Assembly: GCA_938743325.2 (NCBI GenBank)
Contig: OW568884.1
Coordinates: 310,001-374,000, forward strand
Direction: 5' to 3'
Source of the DNA: Pycnococcus provasolii
Lineage: Eukaryota > Chlorophyta > Pseudoscourfieldiophyceae > Pseudoscourfieldiales > Pycnococcaceae
DNA: 64,000 nt
The translations under genes were made by a program, and so were the position numbers. The notes beneath the pieces are model-generated. The model ran no database searches, had not been told where the DNA came from, and was given only the letters and a program-made list of their open reading frames with translations. Positions 39,837 to 49,839 of the stretch are shown here, in pieces. Every line of letters starts with the position of its first letter. The stretch's first letter is position 1.

Positions 39837-40464
39837 CTATGCAAGTATATATATATTTCAGAAGAGAAGGTGGAGCGCGCACTAAAGGTACCCCAATGGT
39901 AATCGTAGTGAGTGCCAGGCTTCCAAAGGAAGGGTGAGAATGACGACAGAATAATGAGAGAGAGTTTTTGTTCTCAGAAGATTTTGAAAGCACAAGCAGA
40001 GAACAAAGCAGGCGTTTATACCGGGTAGAGACTTGCCAAAGAAAGGGGTAAAACTTAAACCTTAAAACTTAAAACTTAAAACGAAAGGGGGTGGACGCAA
40101 GCTTGGGGATCCACCGTACAGGGACAGCAAACCCACGACCAGGTCCCCTGGGCTACCGGGGAGAGAAACCGGGGAGTAGGTTCCCTCCCTCTGGACTCTC
40201 CCATCCCTAACTAAAATGTTCAATCTTCGCGCTTAAAGTTTCCTGGGGGCCCACACCACACCACCTCCCAGCACAGGGAAGTCTCTTCTCTCCCCCCCCC
40301 CCAAACTCTTCCCTTTTGTCTTTCGCGAAGCAGATCGAAACCTAAAAAGGAAATACCTCCTCAACCCGTTCGAATCTGTGTCATTCTTCTTCTTCGCTCT
40401 CCCGCATTTTCCATTTATTTGTGGCGGCTACTGATAATAGAATACTCTGTAGTGTTCTATCTCT
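39837..40464. promoter_or_regulatory. Divergent promoter between Nse4 and ISWI
   Basis: 628 bases. A tandem aaaactta-like repeat (about four units) lies at 40049-40083. A poly-C run lies at about 40293-40303. No gene is supported. Confidence 0.4.
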
Positions 40465-43400
40465 ATGGTGTCGATCGAAGATGTGCCTATGACTGGTGGT
40501 GATGATGATGATGCGGCGGCTGGTGATGCTCCAGCTGCTCAGCCTGCTGCACCTTTGGTTGACGACGACGAGCAGCACTATTTGGAAGATGAGGCTGATC
40601 CAACACTGGAAGAGGATGCTCCTGCAGATGATGACGAGGAGGAGTATGCCACCGAAGATGACGACGACGACGACGACGAAGCGGCGGATCCATCCGCTGC
40701 CAAGGGAAAAGCAAAGGCGTCTTCAGGGGACCCGCTCAGCCCGTCCAAGGCGGAAATCGCGAAGCAGGAACGTGCGAGGATGAGACAGCAAAAAGCACTC
40801 AAGGAAAAAGAACTTGCGAGGATCAGAGAAGAACAAAACAAGACAGCGGCGTCTGGAGAAGGAAAGTCTTCAAAGGCGAGACTCAAGTACCTGCTCCAGC
40901 AAACGGAGATCTTCTCGCACTTCATCAAGGATTCGGAAAAGGACAAAAAGGCGAAAAAGTCCAAGAAGAAAACCGGACACCGCAGCGACGCCGCGGACGA
41001 CGACGACGGCGACGTCGAGGCGGACGACGAGGTGGTCGCCGCAACCGCACACCGACTCACCGTGCAGCCTACGTGCGTGACGGGCAAGATGCGCGAGTAC
41101 CAGCTCCAGGGACTCAACTGGATGATTCACCTGTACGACAACGGCGTCAACGGAATCCTCGCCGACGAGATGGGTCTCGGAAAGACACTGCAGTCCATCT
41201 CCCTGCTCGGATACCTGCACGAGTACCGCGGAATTACGGGACCACACCTCATCATCGTACCCAAGTCCACTCTCAGCAACTGGATGAACGAGGTGCGAAG
41301 GTGGTGCCCAGTGCTTCGACCCATCAAGTTCCACGGCAACGCAGAGGAACGTCAGTACCAGAAGGACCACCTCATGGTGCCCGGACAGTTTGACGTCTGC
41401 GTCACCTCTTTCGAGATGGTCATCAAGGAGAAGAACTTGTTCAAGAAGTTCCACTGGCGATACCTCATCATCGACGAGGCGCACCGCATCAAGAACGAAA
41501 ACAGCCTGCTTTCCAAGACCGTTCGATTGTTCCACACCAATTATCGCCTGCTTCTCACCGGAACGCCGCTGCAGAACAACCTGCACGAGCTGTGGGCGCT
41601 GCTCAACTTCCTTCTCCCCGAGGTGTTCGCCAACTCGGACACATTCGACGAGTGGTTCAACATGGACAGGATGCAGGAGGATGGAAAGACCGCGGATGAG
41701 GCGCAGCTGGAGGTTGTGGCGCAGCTTCACAAGGTGCTCCGCCCTTTCCTGCTGCGACGCATCAAGGCGGAGGTGGAGAAGGGACTTCCACCGAAGACGG
41801 AGACCATCCTGCGCATCGGTATGTCGGAGATGCAGAAGAAGTGGTACGCTGCGCTGCTGCAGAAAAACATGGACGCTGTCAACGGCGGCGTAGACCGCAG
41901 CCGCCTGCTGAACGTTGTGATGCAGCTGCGAAAGTGCTGCAATCACCCGTACTTGTTTGAGGGCGCGGAACCTGGACCGCCGTTCACCACCGACGAGCAT
42001 ATCGTTCAGAACTCGGGAAAGATGATGCTTCTCGACAAGCTGCTGCCCAAGCTGCAGAAGCGTGGATCGCGCGTTCTCATCTTCAGCCAGATGACGCGAC
42101 TGCTCGACATCCTCGAGGACTACTGCCTGTTCAAGCAGTACCAGTACTGCCGCATCGACGGAAACACATCTGGGGACGATCGCGAGGCTGGCATCGACGC
42201 ATTCAATGCCGAAAACAGCGAGAAGTTCATCTTCCTGCTGTCGACACGCGCGGGAGGGCTTGGCATCAACCTCGCGACGGCCGACATCGTCGTCCTGTAC
42301 GATAGCGACTGGAACCCTCAGGTGGATCTGCAGGCTATGGATCGTGCGCACCGCATCGGGCAGAAGAAGGAGGTTCACGTGTACCGCTTCTGCATCGAGG
42401 ACACCGTGGAGGAGAAGGTGATTGAGAAGGCGTACCAGAAGCTGCAGCTCGACGCGCTTGTCATCCAGCAGGGCCGCCTCACCGAGCAGCAGGCTAGCAC
42501 GAAGACGATGAACAAGGACGAGCTGCTGAACATGGTGCGCTACGGCGCGGAGAAGGTGTTCGCGCAGAAGGATATCACGGAAATCACGGACGAGGACATC
42601 GACGCGATTATCGCCAAGGGCGAGGAGGCAACGCGCATGCTCAACGAGAAGATGGCCAAGTACCAGGCGAATGCGCGCAAGTTTACGCTCGACGGCGGCA
42701 TAAACCCATACCAGTACCAAGACGAGGACGAGCAGCAGGCTGTGCCGGAGGAGCTGCTCAAGTCCGCGATGGCGGCCGCTTGGGTCGACCCGCCTCGCCG
42801 AGAGCGCAAGAAGAACTACAACGAGAGCGACATGCTCCGTGGCATCACCAACTCGCGCTCGGCGCCGAGCAAGTCTGGACCGAAGCTGCCCAAGCGCCCG
42901 CACCTGCACGACTTCCAGTTCTACAACAACGCTCGCCTCTCTGAGCTGTACGACAAGGACGAGAGGTACATCACGCACCGATGGACGCTCGAGCAGCGTG
43001 CGGCGTCAATCAACAGGGACGCTCAGGCTGCGGCTGTGCCGGGCGACACACAGCTCGAGCCAATGACGGCCGACCAGCTAACGTCGAAGGACGACCCGCC
43101 GAAGCTGACGGACAAGGAGATTGCCGAGAAGGAGAAGCTGCTCGCCGAGGGTTTCTCGGAATGGAGCAAAAAGGACTTCCAGGCGTTCGTCAAGGCGTGC
43201 GAGCGCCACGGACGCGCCGACATGCCGTCGATCGCCGCGGAGATTGAGGGCAAGGAGGAGAAAGAGGTCAAGGCGTACTCCAAGGCTTTCTGGGCGAATG
43301 TCGCCACACTCTCCGACTACGATCGCATCATTAAGAACATCGAACGTGGCGAGCAGAAGATCGAGCGGCAAAAGCACATTGTCAACACCTTAGCGAAGAA

Positions 43401-43740
43401 GCTGGGGCAGTACCGCAACCCGTGGCGAGAGCTCCGCGTGCACTACGGTCAGAACCGCGGCAAGAGCTACACGGAGGAGGAGGACCGATTTCTGCTCTGC
43501 AAGGTGCACCAGCTTGGCTACGGCGCATGGGAGGAGCTCAAGGCGGAGGTGCGTAAGTCGTGGCTCTTCCGCTTCGACTGGTTTCTTAAGAGCCGAACTC
43601 CGCAGGAGCTTGGACGTCGATGCGACACGCTCATCCGCATCGTGGAGAAGGAGCTAGAGGGCGACGACGAGGATGCCCGTGGCGGAAAGCGCAAGGTCGC
43701 TGCCGCCGAGGCTGGAGGTGCCAAGCGTGGAAAGCGCTGA
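40465..43740 (+). CDS. ISWI: ISWI-type SNF2 chromatin remodeller
   Basis: 1091 residues, close to human SMARCA5 (1052). ISWI ATPases space nucleosomes. The acidic N-terminus (1-90) is followed by an AutoN-like segment (RLKYLLQQTEIFSHF, about 139). SNF2 helicase motifs are ADEMGLGKT (about 233-241), the DEAH box in YLIIDEAHRIKNE (about 333), LTGTPLQNNLHELW, and helicase-C motifs LIFSQMTRLLDILEDY and STRAGGLGINLATAD ending in DRAHRIGQKKEV. The HAND-SANT-SLIDE module follows (about 770-1060), with GFSEWSKKDFQAFVKACERHGR as SANT and EEEDRFLLCKVHQLGYG as SLIDE. All parts are present and in order. The tail is Lys/Arg-rich. Confidence 0.97.
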   Translation: MVSIEDVPMTGGDDDDAAAGDAPAAQPAAPLVDDDEQHYLEDEADPTLEEDAPADDDEEEYATEDDDDDDDEAADPSAAKGKAKASSGDPLSPSKAEIAKQERARMRQQKALKEKELARIREEQNKTAASGEGKSSKARLKYLLQQTEIFSHFIKDSEKDKKAKKSKKKTGHRSDAADDDDGDVEADDEVVAATAHRLTVQPTCVTGKMREYQLQGLNWMIHLYDNGVNGILADEMGLGKTLQSISLLGYLHEYRGITGPHLIIVPKSTLSNWMNEVRRWCPVLRPIKFHGNAEERQYQKDHLMVPGQFDVCVTSFEMVIKEKNLFKKFHWRYLIIDEAHRIKNENSLLSKTVRLFHTNYRLLLTGTPLQNNLHELWALLNFLLPEVFANSDTFDEWFNMDRMQEDGKTADEAQLEVVAQLHKVLRPFLLRRIKAEVEKGLPPKTETILRIGMSEMQKKWYAALLQKNMDAVNGGVDRSRLLNVVMQLRKCCNHPYLFEGAEPGPPFTTDEHIVQNSGKMMLLDKLLPKLQKRGSRVLIFSQMTRLLDILEDYCLFKQYQYCRIDGNTSGDDREAGIDAFNAENSEKFIFLLSTRAGGLGINLATADIVVLYDSDWNPQVDLQAMDRAHRIGQKKEVHVYRFCIEDTVEEKVIEKAYQKLQLDALVIQQGRLTEQQASTKTMNKDELLNMVRYGAEKVFAQKDITEITDEDIDAIIAKGEEATRMLNEKMAKYQANARKFTLDGGINPYQYQDEDEQQAVPEELLKSAMAAAWVDPPRRERKKNYNESDMLRGITNSRSAPSKSGPKLPKRPHLHDFQFYNNARLSELYDKDERYITHRWTLEQRAASINRDAQAAAVPGDTQLEPMTADQLTSKDDPPKLTDKEIAEKEKLLAEGFSEWSKKDFQAFVKACERHGRADMPSIAAEIEGKEEKEVKAYSKAFWANVATLSDYDRIIKNIERGEQKIERQKHIVNTLAKKLGQYRNPWRELRVHYGQNRGKSYTEEEDRFLLCKVHQLGYGAWEELKAEVRKSWLFRFDWFLKSRTPQELGRRCDTLIRIVEKELEGDDEDARGGKRKVAAAEAGGAKRGKR

Positions 43741-44004
43741 ACCAACGAACCAACGCGCACACACACGATGGGTGGAGAAACACAGGACAGTTCTGAGATC
43801 GCTCATTCAGTAATGGAACGTGATTTACTTTGTCCAACTGCCGTCCATTCACATGCGCACACATCCACGGATCCAATCACATGCTGCGAAGGGAGAGGGA
43901 GAGGGAATGAAGGAAGAGATGGTGGTGGTGGTGGTGGAAAGCACAGCGTAGATATAGGTTTGGGGGAAAAAAATACTTTTTATCATAAAAGAAGTAGATG
44001 TTAT
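43741..44004. repeat. Convergent spacer holding the second copy of the dispersed repeat
   Basis: Bases 43798-43860 match the repeat after the carotenoid dioxygenase stop (471-535), sharing an exact 18-base start. A GGTGGT run follows at 43920-43937. No gene is seen. Confidence 0.55.
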
Positions 44005-46854
44005 TCACAGAGACTCGAATAGTCTTGATGCTGCGCGCACAAGCCTTGCGGTGACGCGCTCCCCGGCGAGCGTAAGTGTCTCCGCCGTGAGTTCACCCGC
44101 CGCATCGCCTCCGCGACCACGTGCAAGCTCAATGATGCGCTGTCGGTGCGCCTCATCATTCAGAATGGAAACGACGCCAGACGATGCCCCAAACACTGAC
44201 AAAATGTCCGCGCTTCCCATCTGCTGCTGGGAAGGAAAGGGAGAGGGCGGGAGGGGGAGAGGGAATGGAGGAGGAGGAGGAAGGGGCAGCGAAGACAGGT
44301 CTGGCGGTGATGGCAAGGGGAAGGGGAAGGGTGATGATGACGATGACGATGATGGTGGTGGTGATGATGATGATGTGGCGGTAGCGGTCGCAGTGACTGG
44401 GACAGTGGGCGAGGTATGCGCATGATGATCATCGTTAGCCGATGCCAAGATGAGCTGGGCCGCCTGCGTCGCGCAGTCCACCTCTTTCTGCACCTCCATA
44501 TCATTCGCGCTGACTGGGAAGTAGCGGTCAGCCGCGGAAGTGGCGCCATTAGGCTGATTGCCGCCAACTGCGAACGAAAGCACCGGCGACTCGGCAGCCA
44601 CCATCGTCGCGGCACGAAGCTGGGAAAGTGCGACGACGTCAATCATCCGCGCGACGTCGTTGCGCAGGCAAGTGCGCAGCACCTTGCCCTCGTCGGAGAC
44701 GATGTACTCCATTCCAGTCAACACCGATTCGGCGTCAATGCCCTCGATCGACCCCTCGGCATTCTGCACGAGATCCAAGAGGCGGCTCCAGCGCAGCTTT
44801 TTGCGGCGAATCGCACCTGGCGGCGGCGCAAGGGCGAGAGGAGGTGCACGACGGGCAGATACGCCACCAAGGCTGCGCGCCGGACCCGCGAGCTGCGAGT
44901 CGTTCACGACAATGCCTCGTCCGCGAGCACCTGACCCTCCGTTGTTGCGAACATCCTCGACGACGAATTCCAGCAAGCTCGCGCGAAGCCGTGGGTCGGA
45001 ATCAGTGAGAAGACGTTGTGCGACGTAGGGATAAGCTCGGCCAAGCATGCGGTAATTTGCGTCGGCGTTGAGTGCCAGCCCCTCGAGAACGGTGAGCGAT
45101 CGTAAGATCAGAGCCCAGAACGACGGTACGCGGAAGGGATACTTGAAAAATATAGCCCCCAGCCCGTCGACGAGCGCCTTGAAGTTGAGTGTAGCCACGG
45201 TGCTGTTCAGCACGCCAATGTCGTCCTCGAAGAAGTCTCTCAGCGCGGGCACGAGAGGGCGCGTGTCCACGTCGCGGCTGATAAAGTCGAGGTCATAGTA
45301 GTCGATCGCCATCGCCTCGTAGTCACGGTTCACGAGGTGCACGACGTGCGAGATGACCGCGCAGCGCGTCTCTGGTGGCGTGTACGTGACCATGCCAAAG
45401 TCTAGGTAGCACAGCTCACCATCCGCAGTGGCGAGAAGGTTTCCCGGATGTGGGTCAGCGTGACTCATGCCCTCGCCAAGCAGCTGTCGCAGCGTGCACT
45501 CGACGCCCACGTCGACAAATTCCAGCACGGTTCGATTCATCGCCCGAATTCCCTCGACGTCCGTGAGCTTCACGCCGTCGACCCATTCCATTACCAGGGA
45601 TCTCTTCGTCGTGTACGGCCACGCGATGCGCGGCGTACGAATGCGCGGCAGGCTGCCATACAGACGCTCGAACTCCTCGCAGTTGGCGCCTTCCATCAGG
45701 TAGTCGAGCTCGCCGAATAGGCGCACGGCGAACTCGTCGACGAGTGGTGCGAACGGCTGCGCGACCTCGATGTCGCCTATCCGGTCGACGTTCTCGTCCA
45801 CCCACGTTGCCATCGAGCGCACGATGCATAGGTCCATGAGAATTCCCGCAGCAACGCCGGGTCGCTGTACCTTGAGAGCGACGGTGCGGCTTGGGAAAGG
45901 CGCGTGCTTGCCCTCCCGTTCAAACTGTTCGTTCATGCGTGTGAATGCACTTTCGCGCAGAGTCGCCTTGTACACCTGCCCCAAGCTGGCGGCTGCGACG
46001 GGAAGTTCGCTAACACTTTCAAAGACATCCTCGATAGAGCACCCGAGTTCGTCCTGGACGATGGACATGGCGAGTTGGGTGGGGAACCGAGGCGTGTCGT
46101 CTTGCAGTTTTCCTAGCTCCTCGATGTATGCGGGAGGCACGAGGTCTGGCCGGCTGCTGAGCGCTTGTCCGACTTTTACGAACGCCGGTCCGAGGCGCAC
46201 GAGAGCTTGCCGAAGTCTCGAGGCACGAAGCCTTGCTGACGACGAAGCGTCGTCGGAGGCGTTGGGCGACGTCGACCTCACGTAGTCCGTCGCGATCGAC
46301 GGCAGGACGCCGCCGAGCACCGTTGCGATTTCAATGGCGCGTCGACGCAGGGGCAGCTTCATCGACTCCGCCGCGCCCGTGAGCGCCGCCGCCGTGTACT
46401 TGTCCGTGCTGCTTAGTATGGCGAGAAGTTCCTCGGTGATGTCCCCCTCTCCATCTTTGAATCCGTACGGCGACGCGCTCAAAAGCTCCTCCTCGGCAGA
46501 AGCAGAAGCAGAAGCAGAAGAGCTTTCTGAAGACACCGCCCGAATTCGAGAAGACGAGGACAATGATGACGAACGCAAAGACGACGACGACGACGACCCA
46601 TGATCCGAGAAGAAACCCAAACCTACAGGTATAGGAGACCGAGACCCTCGAGATGCAGGGCGAAGAAAAGCAGTGCCACCACCACCACCACCACCAGAAG
46701 ACGAAGGACGCCTAAACTTAGACGGAGACCGAGAAGACGCCATCGCCATCGCGAGCAATGCTGCCGCTGAGAAATGAAAACGATAGGGAGGAGGGGGAGG
46801 GGGGGGACGAAGCAGGGCAAACCTCAACCGAATCTCACGAGCCAGAGAATCCAT
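44005..46854 (-). CDS. ABC1/ADCK (AarF/UbiB) atypical kinase, probably plastidial
   Basis: 949 residues. ABC1 kinases control prenyl-lipid metabolism (plastoquinone, tocopherol, ubiquinone). The Ser/Arg-rich first 120 residues look like a plastid transit peptide plus linker. The family KxGQ motif is FVKVGQALSSRPD (about 225), followed by the Ala-rich loop PVAAASLGQVYKA, the Lys motif VALKVQRPGV, the LVMEWVDGVKL hinge, the catalytic HADPHPGNLLA and metal YLDFGMV. The C-terminal extension with WSRLLDLVQNAEG resembles plastoglobule ABC1K1/ABC1K3. A Pro/Ser-rich low-complexity stretch near 850-910 is unusual. All catalytic residues are present. The start ATG at 46854 lies 7 bases after a TGACGTCA palindrome (46862-46869). 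Confidence 0.93.
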   Translation of the reverse strand: MDSLAREIRLRFALLRPPPPPPPYRFHFSAAALLAMAMASSRSPSKFRRPSSSGGGGGGGTAFLRPASRGSRSPIPVGLGFFSDHGSSSSSSLRSSSLSSSSRIRAVSSESSSASASASAEEELLSASPYGFKDGEGDITEELLAILSSTDKYTAAALTGAAESMKLPLRRRAIEIATVLGGVLPSIATDYVRSTSPNASDDASSSARLRASRLRQALVRLGPAFVKVGQALSSRPDLVPPAYIEELGKLQDDTPRFPTQLAMSIVQDELGCSIEDVFESVSELPVAAASLGQVYKATLRESAFTRMNEQFEREGKHAPFPSRTVALKVQRPGVAAGILMDLCIVRSMATWVDENVDRIGDIEVAQPFAPLVDEFAVRLFGELDYLMEGANCEEFERLYGSLPRIRTPRIAWPYTTKRSLVMEWVDGVKLTDVEGIRAMNRTVLEFVDVGVECTLRQLLGEGMSHADPHPGNLLATADGELCYLDFGMVTYTPPETRCAVISHVVHLVNRDYEAMAIDYYDLDFISRDVDTRPLVPALRDFFEDDIGVLNSTVATLNFKALVDGLGAIFFKYPFRVPSFWALILRSLTVLEGLALNADANYRMLGRAYPYVAQRLLTDSDPRLRASLLEFVVEDVRNNGGSGARGRGIVVNDSQLAGPARSLGGVSARRAPPLALAPPPGAIRRKKLRWSRLLDLVQNAEGSIEGIDAESVLTGMEYIVSDEGKVLRTCLRNDVARMIDVVALSQLRAATMVAAESPVLSFAVGGNQPNGATSAADRYFPVSANDMEVQKEVDCATQAAQLILASANDDHHAHTSPTVPVTATATATSSSSPPPSSSSSSSPFPFPLPSPPDLSSLPLPPPPPFPLPLPPSPFPSQQQMGSADILSVFGASSGVVSILNDEAHRQRIIELARGRGGDAAGELTAETLTLAGERVTARLVRAASRLFESL

Positions 46855-47148
46855 GACGGCATGACGTCACTCTAACCCCGAAATCATACCCTTACCCTTA
46901 ACCCCGAATTAAAGTAAACCAAGCTTTTGGGTAACACTTTTGGGTCGACCTGTCCCTCTGCTGTCCCTCTGATGAAGGATCGATTGATTGGGGGTTTGTT
47001 GTGGTGAAACCACCCCCACTGGAGATTTGTTTTGTGGAATTCGGTTTTGGGGAAAACCGTCTTGACTTTCAGGACGTGGGGTATTTATAGTGGGTGACTG
47101 ACAGCCCACTATCACCTCATCACGTCCTTTTTCTCATTCTTCGACGCC
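46855..47148. promoter_or_regulatory. Divergent promoter with stacked hairpins and a TATA-like box
   Basis: 294 bases between ABC1K and the RCC1-like gene. It holds a CRE-like TGACGTCA (46862-46869) and a direct repeat tgtccctctg (two copies around 46949-46972). A perfect 7-bp hairpin CGGTTTT/GGGG/AAAACCG lies at 47042-47059, a TATTTATA box at 47082-47089, and a second perfect 7-bp hairpin TAGTGGG, 10-base loop, CCCACTA at 47088-47111. The ATG of the plus-strand gene is at 47149, so the second hairpin lies in the leader or spans the initiation site. Confidence 0.55.
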
Positions 47149-48111
47149 ATGTCACCACCTCTCGGAGAGTTGGCGTACGAAGCGCTCCGACTCGCATTCA
47201 TACCGTGGCAGCGCGAACGACGCGTTGCGAAGGAGCAGGAGCGCGTTCGTTTAGCGCGTTTTTCGTCGAGAGTGATCGCTGCGGGTTCAATTCACTCGTT
47301 GTCACTTCGACGCGACGGCGGCATCGCGTGCTGGGGACAGAACGGCAAAGGCCAGGCGCCTCCCGGCGGCGTCGACAGCGACTTCGTCGCAATCGCTGCG
47401 GGGGACGATCACTCGCTCGTGCTTCGAGGCGACGGAAATGTCGCGTGCTGGGGACAGAACGGATTCGGCCAGGCGCCTCCCGGCGGCGTCAACGGCGACT
47501 TCGTCGCAATCGCTGCGGGGGGCTATCACTCGCTCGCGCTTCGACGCGACAGCGGCATCGCGTGCTGGGGAGCCAACCGCTACGGCGAAGCGCCTCCCGA
47601 CGGGGTCGACGGTGACTTCGTTGCGATCGCTGCGGGGAGCTGGCACTCGATCGCGCTTCGACGCGACGGCGGCATCGCGTGCTGGGGAGACAACAGATTC
47701 GGCCAGGCGCGTCGACCCCGTCGGGTCGTCGGCGACTTCGTCGCAATCGCTGCGGGGGGCTATCACTCGCTCGCGCTTCGACGTGACGGCGGCGTCGCGT
47801 GCTGGGGCGACAACGGCAACGGCCACCAGGCGCCTCCCGCCGGCGTCGCAGGAGACTTCGTCGCAATCGCTGCGGGGGACTATCACTCGCTCGCGCTTCG
47901 ACGCGACGGCGGCGTCACGTGCTGGGGAAACAACGACTACGGCCAGGCACCTCCCGCCGGCGTCGACGGCGACTTCGTCGCGATCGCTGCGGGGATGTGG
48001 CACTCGATTGCGCTTCGACGTGACGGCGGCATCGCGTGCTGGGGACAGAACCGCAACGGCCAGGCGCCTCCCGCCGGCGTCGCTGGGCCATTCGGACACG
48101 TCGACGTGTAA
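47149..48111 (+). CDS. Seven-repeat RCC1-like beta-propeller protein
   Basis: 320 residues. After a short basic helix (1-45) come seven near-identical repeats of about 39 residues with the core HSLALRRDGGIACWGQN..GQAPP and FVAIAAG. This is the RCC1/ATS1-type unit, and seven units would close a propeller. The DNA repeats with a period of about 117 bases and is so regular that three frames stay open. Repeat 4-5 has RRPRRVVG in place of the usual PPxGV. Close similarity among repeats implies recent expansion or gene conversion. No catalytic residues or extra domains are present; a binding or scaffold role is inferred. Bacterial and eukaryotic genomes both carry such RCC1-like proteins, so its origin is open. 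Confidence 0.85.
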   Translation: MSPPLGELAYEALRLAFIPWQRERRVAKEQERVRLARFSSRVIAAGSIHSLSLRRDGGIACWGQNGKGQAPPGGVDSDFVAIAAGDDHSLVLRGDGNVACWGQNGFGQAPPGGVNGDFVAIAAGGYHSLALRRDSGIACWGANRYGEAPPDGVDGDFVAIAAGSWHSIALRRDGGIACWGDNRFGQARRPRRVVGDFVAIAAGGYHSLALRRDGGVACWGDNGNGHQAPPAGVAGDFVAIAAGDYHSLALRRDGGVTCWGNNDYGQAPPAGVDGDFVAIAAGMWHSIALRRDGGIACWGQNRNGQAPPAGVAGPFGHVDV

Positions 48112-48438
48112 GCAAAAACGGTTTGCCTACCCCTGTGGTACTTTAAAAGAGTCACACCATCTTATTCTACTCTACTGTTTCGGCTTGTCATTTAGGATAC
48201 AGATTGTTACAGAATGCATTGGCTGAGTTGTGAAACATCTCCGCCAATCCCAAGTGAGGCTGGTGAGGCCAGAACGAACCTCTTTGTTACCTTTAGGGAT
48301 TGGGTTGTGATAGTTTAGAATTTAAATTACACACAAAGTACAGTTTATTATACAGTATCTTAAATATGATATATATATATCGTATACATGGCTGGCATGT
48401 TCATTTCTTTTCTAGAAGCTAGCCTGCCGCGTTCTTCT
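48112..48438. other. Convergent 3' spacer
   Basis: 327 bases, AT-rich, with a TA-rich palindromic run at 48366-48385. Probably holds polyadenylation signals for both flanking genes. No gene is seen. Confidence 0.35.
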
Positions 48439-49839
48439 TCATGATGACTTGCCTAAGCTCGACCCGCCCTCCGCCGCGTTCTTCCACGCCATGCGAACGA
48501 GCGCGTCCAGCTGGTCCTTGTCACGCTCCGCGAGAACCGCGCCGCGATTCCAACGGATCGAACCGACATTGACGCCAACGCCAATGCCCTTCTTCGCAGA
48601 AACTAGCTTGCCGCGACGCAGGCCGAGCTCGCCTTCGCCAGGCTGGTACTCCGGATTCTCAATCTTCTCGTTCGCAAGTTCCGTCGACCTAGGCGCCGTA
48701 GTCATCATTGACTCGGCATCAGGAGTCGCTCCCACCTCACCTTCACCTGACGGCAATGGTGGCAAGGGAGAAAGAGACGGCGACGCAGAGTCGCCGCCGC
48801 TCGATCGCGACGATGCGCTCGATCGCGACGACGAACTGGATCGCGATGCCGCGCGTGCGCGTGCACGCGCCGCATTCTTCAGGCGATTCGCCGTGTCACG
48901 CACGTCCTCCACCTTCGCATCGAGACTGAGCTGGAAGAAGCGAGTTCCCTTCATTCCTATGCCGATGCGCTGCGACGACGTGCCATCGCGCTTCGACGAA
49001 GATTCGGCTTGCTCCGGGTCAGATGCGTCGCCGTCTGCATCGTCACCGTCCTCGAGCAGCTCCGAGCTATCAATCGTCGCCGTATCCCACCCGTCATTCA
49101 AGCTCTCGAGGAAGTTATCTTGCGCCTTGGACTGCGCAGCCTCTCGTTCCCGGTGCGCCGCGGACGCCTTGTTACGCGAATCCCCGAGCTTCTTACGCTG
49201 CCTTTGCTCGCGCCGCTCCTCGGCGGCGTGAGCGACGGCGGCGTCGTACGCGTCGTGGCCCCACACGGCGGGGTCGAGTCCTCCGTTCCAACCTCCTCGG
49301 TACGGGTGCCGTCGTCCCATGAAGAGCCATTCGCGCTGCTCGTCCGTGACGATGGCGGTTCGTGCCGCCCGTTTGTTCGCGTCGCCTACCCAGTCAGATA
49401 GGCCGCCGACGCCGTACTCCTCGTCCTCCGGCGTCGCTTCGGCGCTTCCCGCAAAGACGCTGTACAGCTTCTCGCGCGGCTCACGCTCCGCTTCGTACGC
49501 CATCCAGATGGCACGCTGCCACTTTTTGAGCGAGAGTGTTTTCGTCTCCGCCGTCTCTGTCGCTTGCTCGTTGTCGTCCACCGACCTGTAGGGTGCCTCC
49601 GCCTTGATCGCTTGGTCTCTCCACACTGATGCGGGTCCCGTTGGGTTGGTCACGTATCCGGGTAGGCGCAGGTCGCCCGCGGGTGCTTCAGCGAGCCATG
49701 ATGCTTGGGTGGTGTACGTGATTGCGTTGAGTCTTATTAGGAGAAGCACAACGAAGGTTTCAAGGACGATCACGACGAACCAAGACGTGTTGTTGAACGT
49801 TGAAACCAAACCAAACCGTACGCGCCGTGTCGCGAGCAT
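48439..49839 (-). CDS. Unknown membrane-anchored protein with long charged tail
   Basis: 466 residues from the ATG at 49839. One hydrophobic helix near the N-terminus (about 19-40, SWFVVIVLETFVVLLLIRL) suggests a signal anchor. It is followed by a region rich in Trp, Tyr and acidic residues (ASVWRDQAIKAEAPYRSVDD, WLFMGRRHPYRGGWNGG), a coiled-coil-like Arg/Glu/Ala segment (about 205-240), a Ser/Arg-rich stretch, and a conserved-looking C-terminus with GIGVGVNVGSIRWNRG and a terminal helix. I do not recognise the family. Its composition is protein-like throughout. Confidence 0.65.
   Translation of the reverse strand: MLATRRVRFGLVSTFNNTSWFVVIVLETFVVLLLIRLNAITYTTQASWLAEAPAGDLRLPGYVTNPTGPASVWRDQAIKAEAPYRSVDDNEQATETAETKTLSLKKWQRAIWMAYEAEREPREKLYSVFAGSAEATPEDEEYGVGGLSDWVGDANKRAARTAIVTDEQREWLFMGRRHPYRGGWNGGLDPAVWGHDAYDAAVAHAAEERREQRQRKKLGDSRNKASAAHREREAAQSKAQDNFLESLNDGWDTATIDSSELLEDGDDADGDASDPEQAESSSKRDGTSSQRIGIGMKGTRFFQLSLDAKVEDVRDTANRLKNAARARARAASRSSSSSRSSASSRSSGGDSASPSLSPLPPLPSGEGEVGATPDAESMMTTAPRSTELANEKIENPEYQPGEGELGLRRGKLVSAKKGIGVGVNVGSIRWNRGAVLAERDKDQLDALVRMAWKNAAEGGSSLGKSS

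Noticed and set aside
40870-42978. 702-codon minus-strand frame antisense to ISWI
   Set aside because: It is long only because of GC-rich codon use in the ISWI gene. Composition is Leu/Val/Arg with no recognisable domain.
47302-48099. 265-codon antisense frame and 262-codon sense frame in the RCC1-like gene
   Set aside because: They come from the 117-base periodic repeat, which keeps several frames free of stops.
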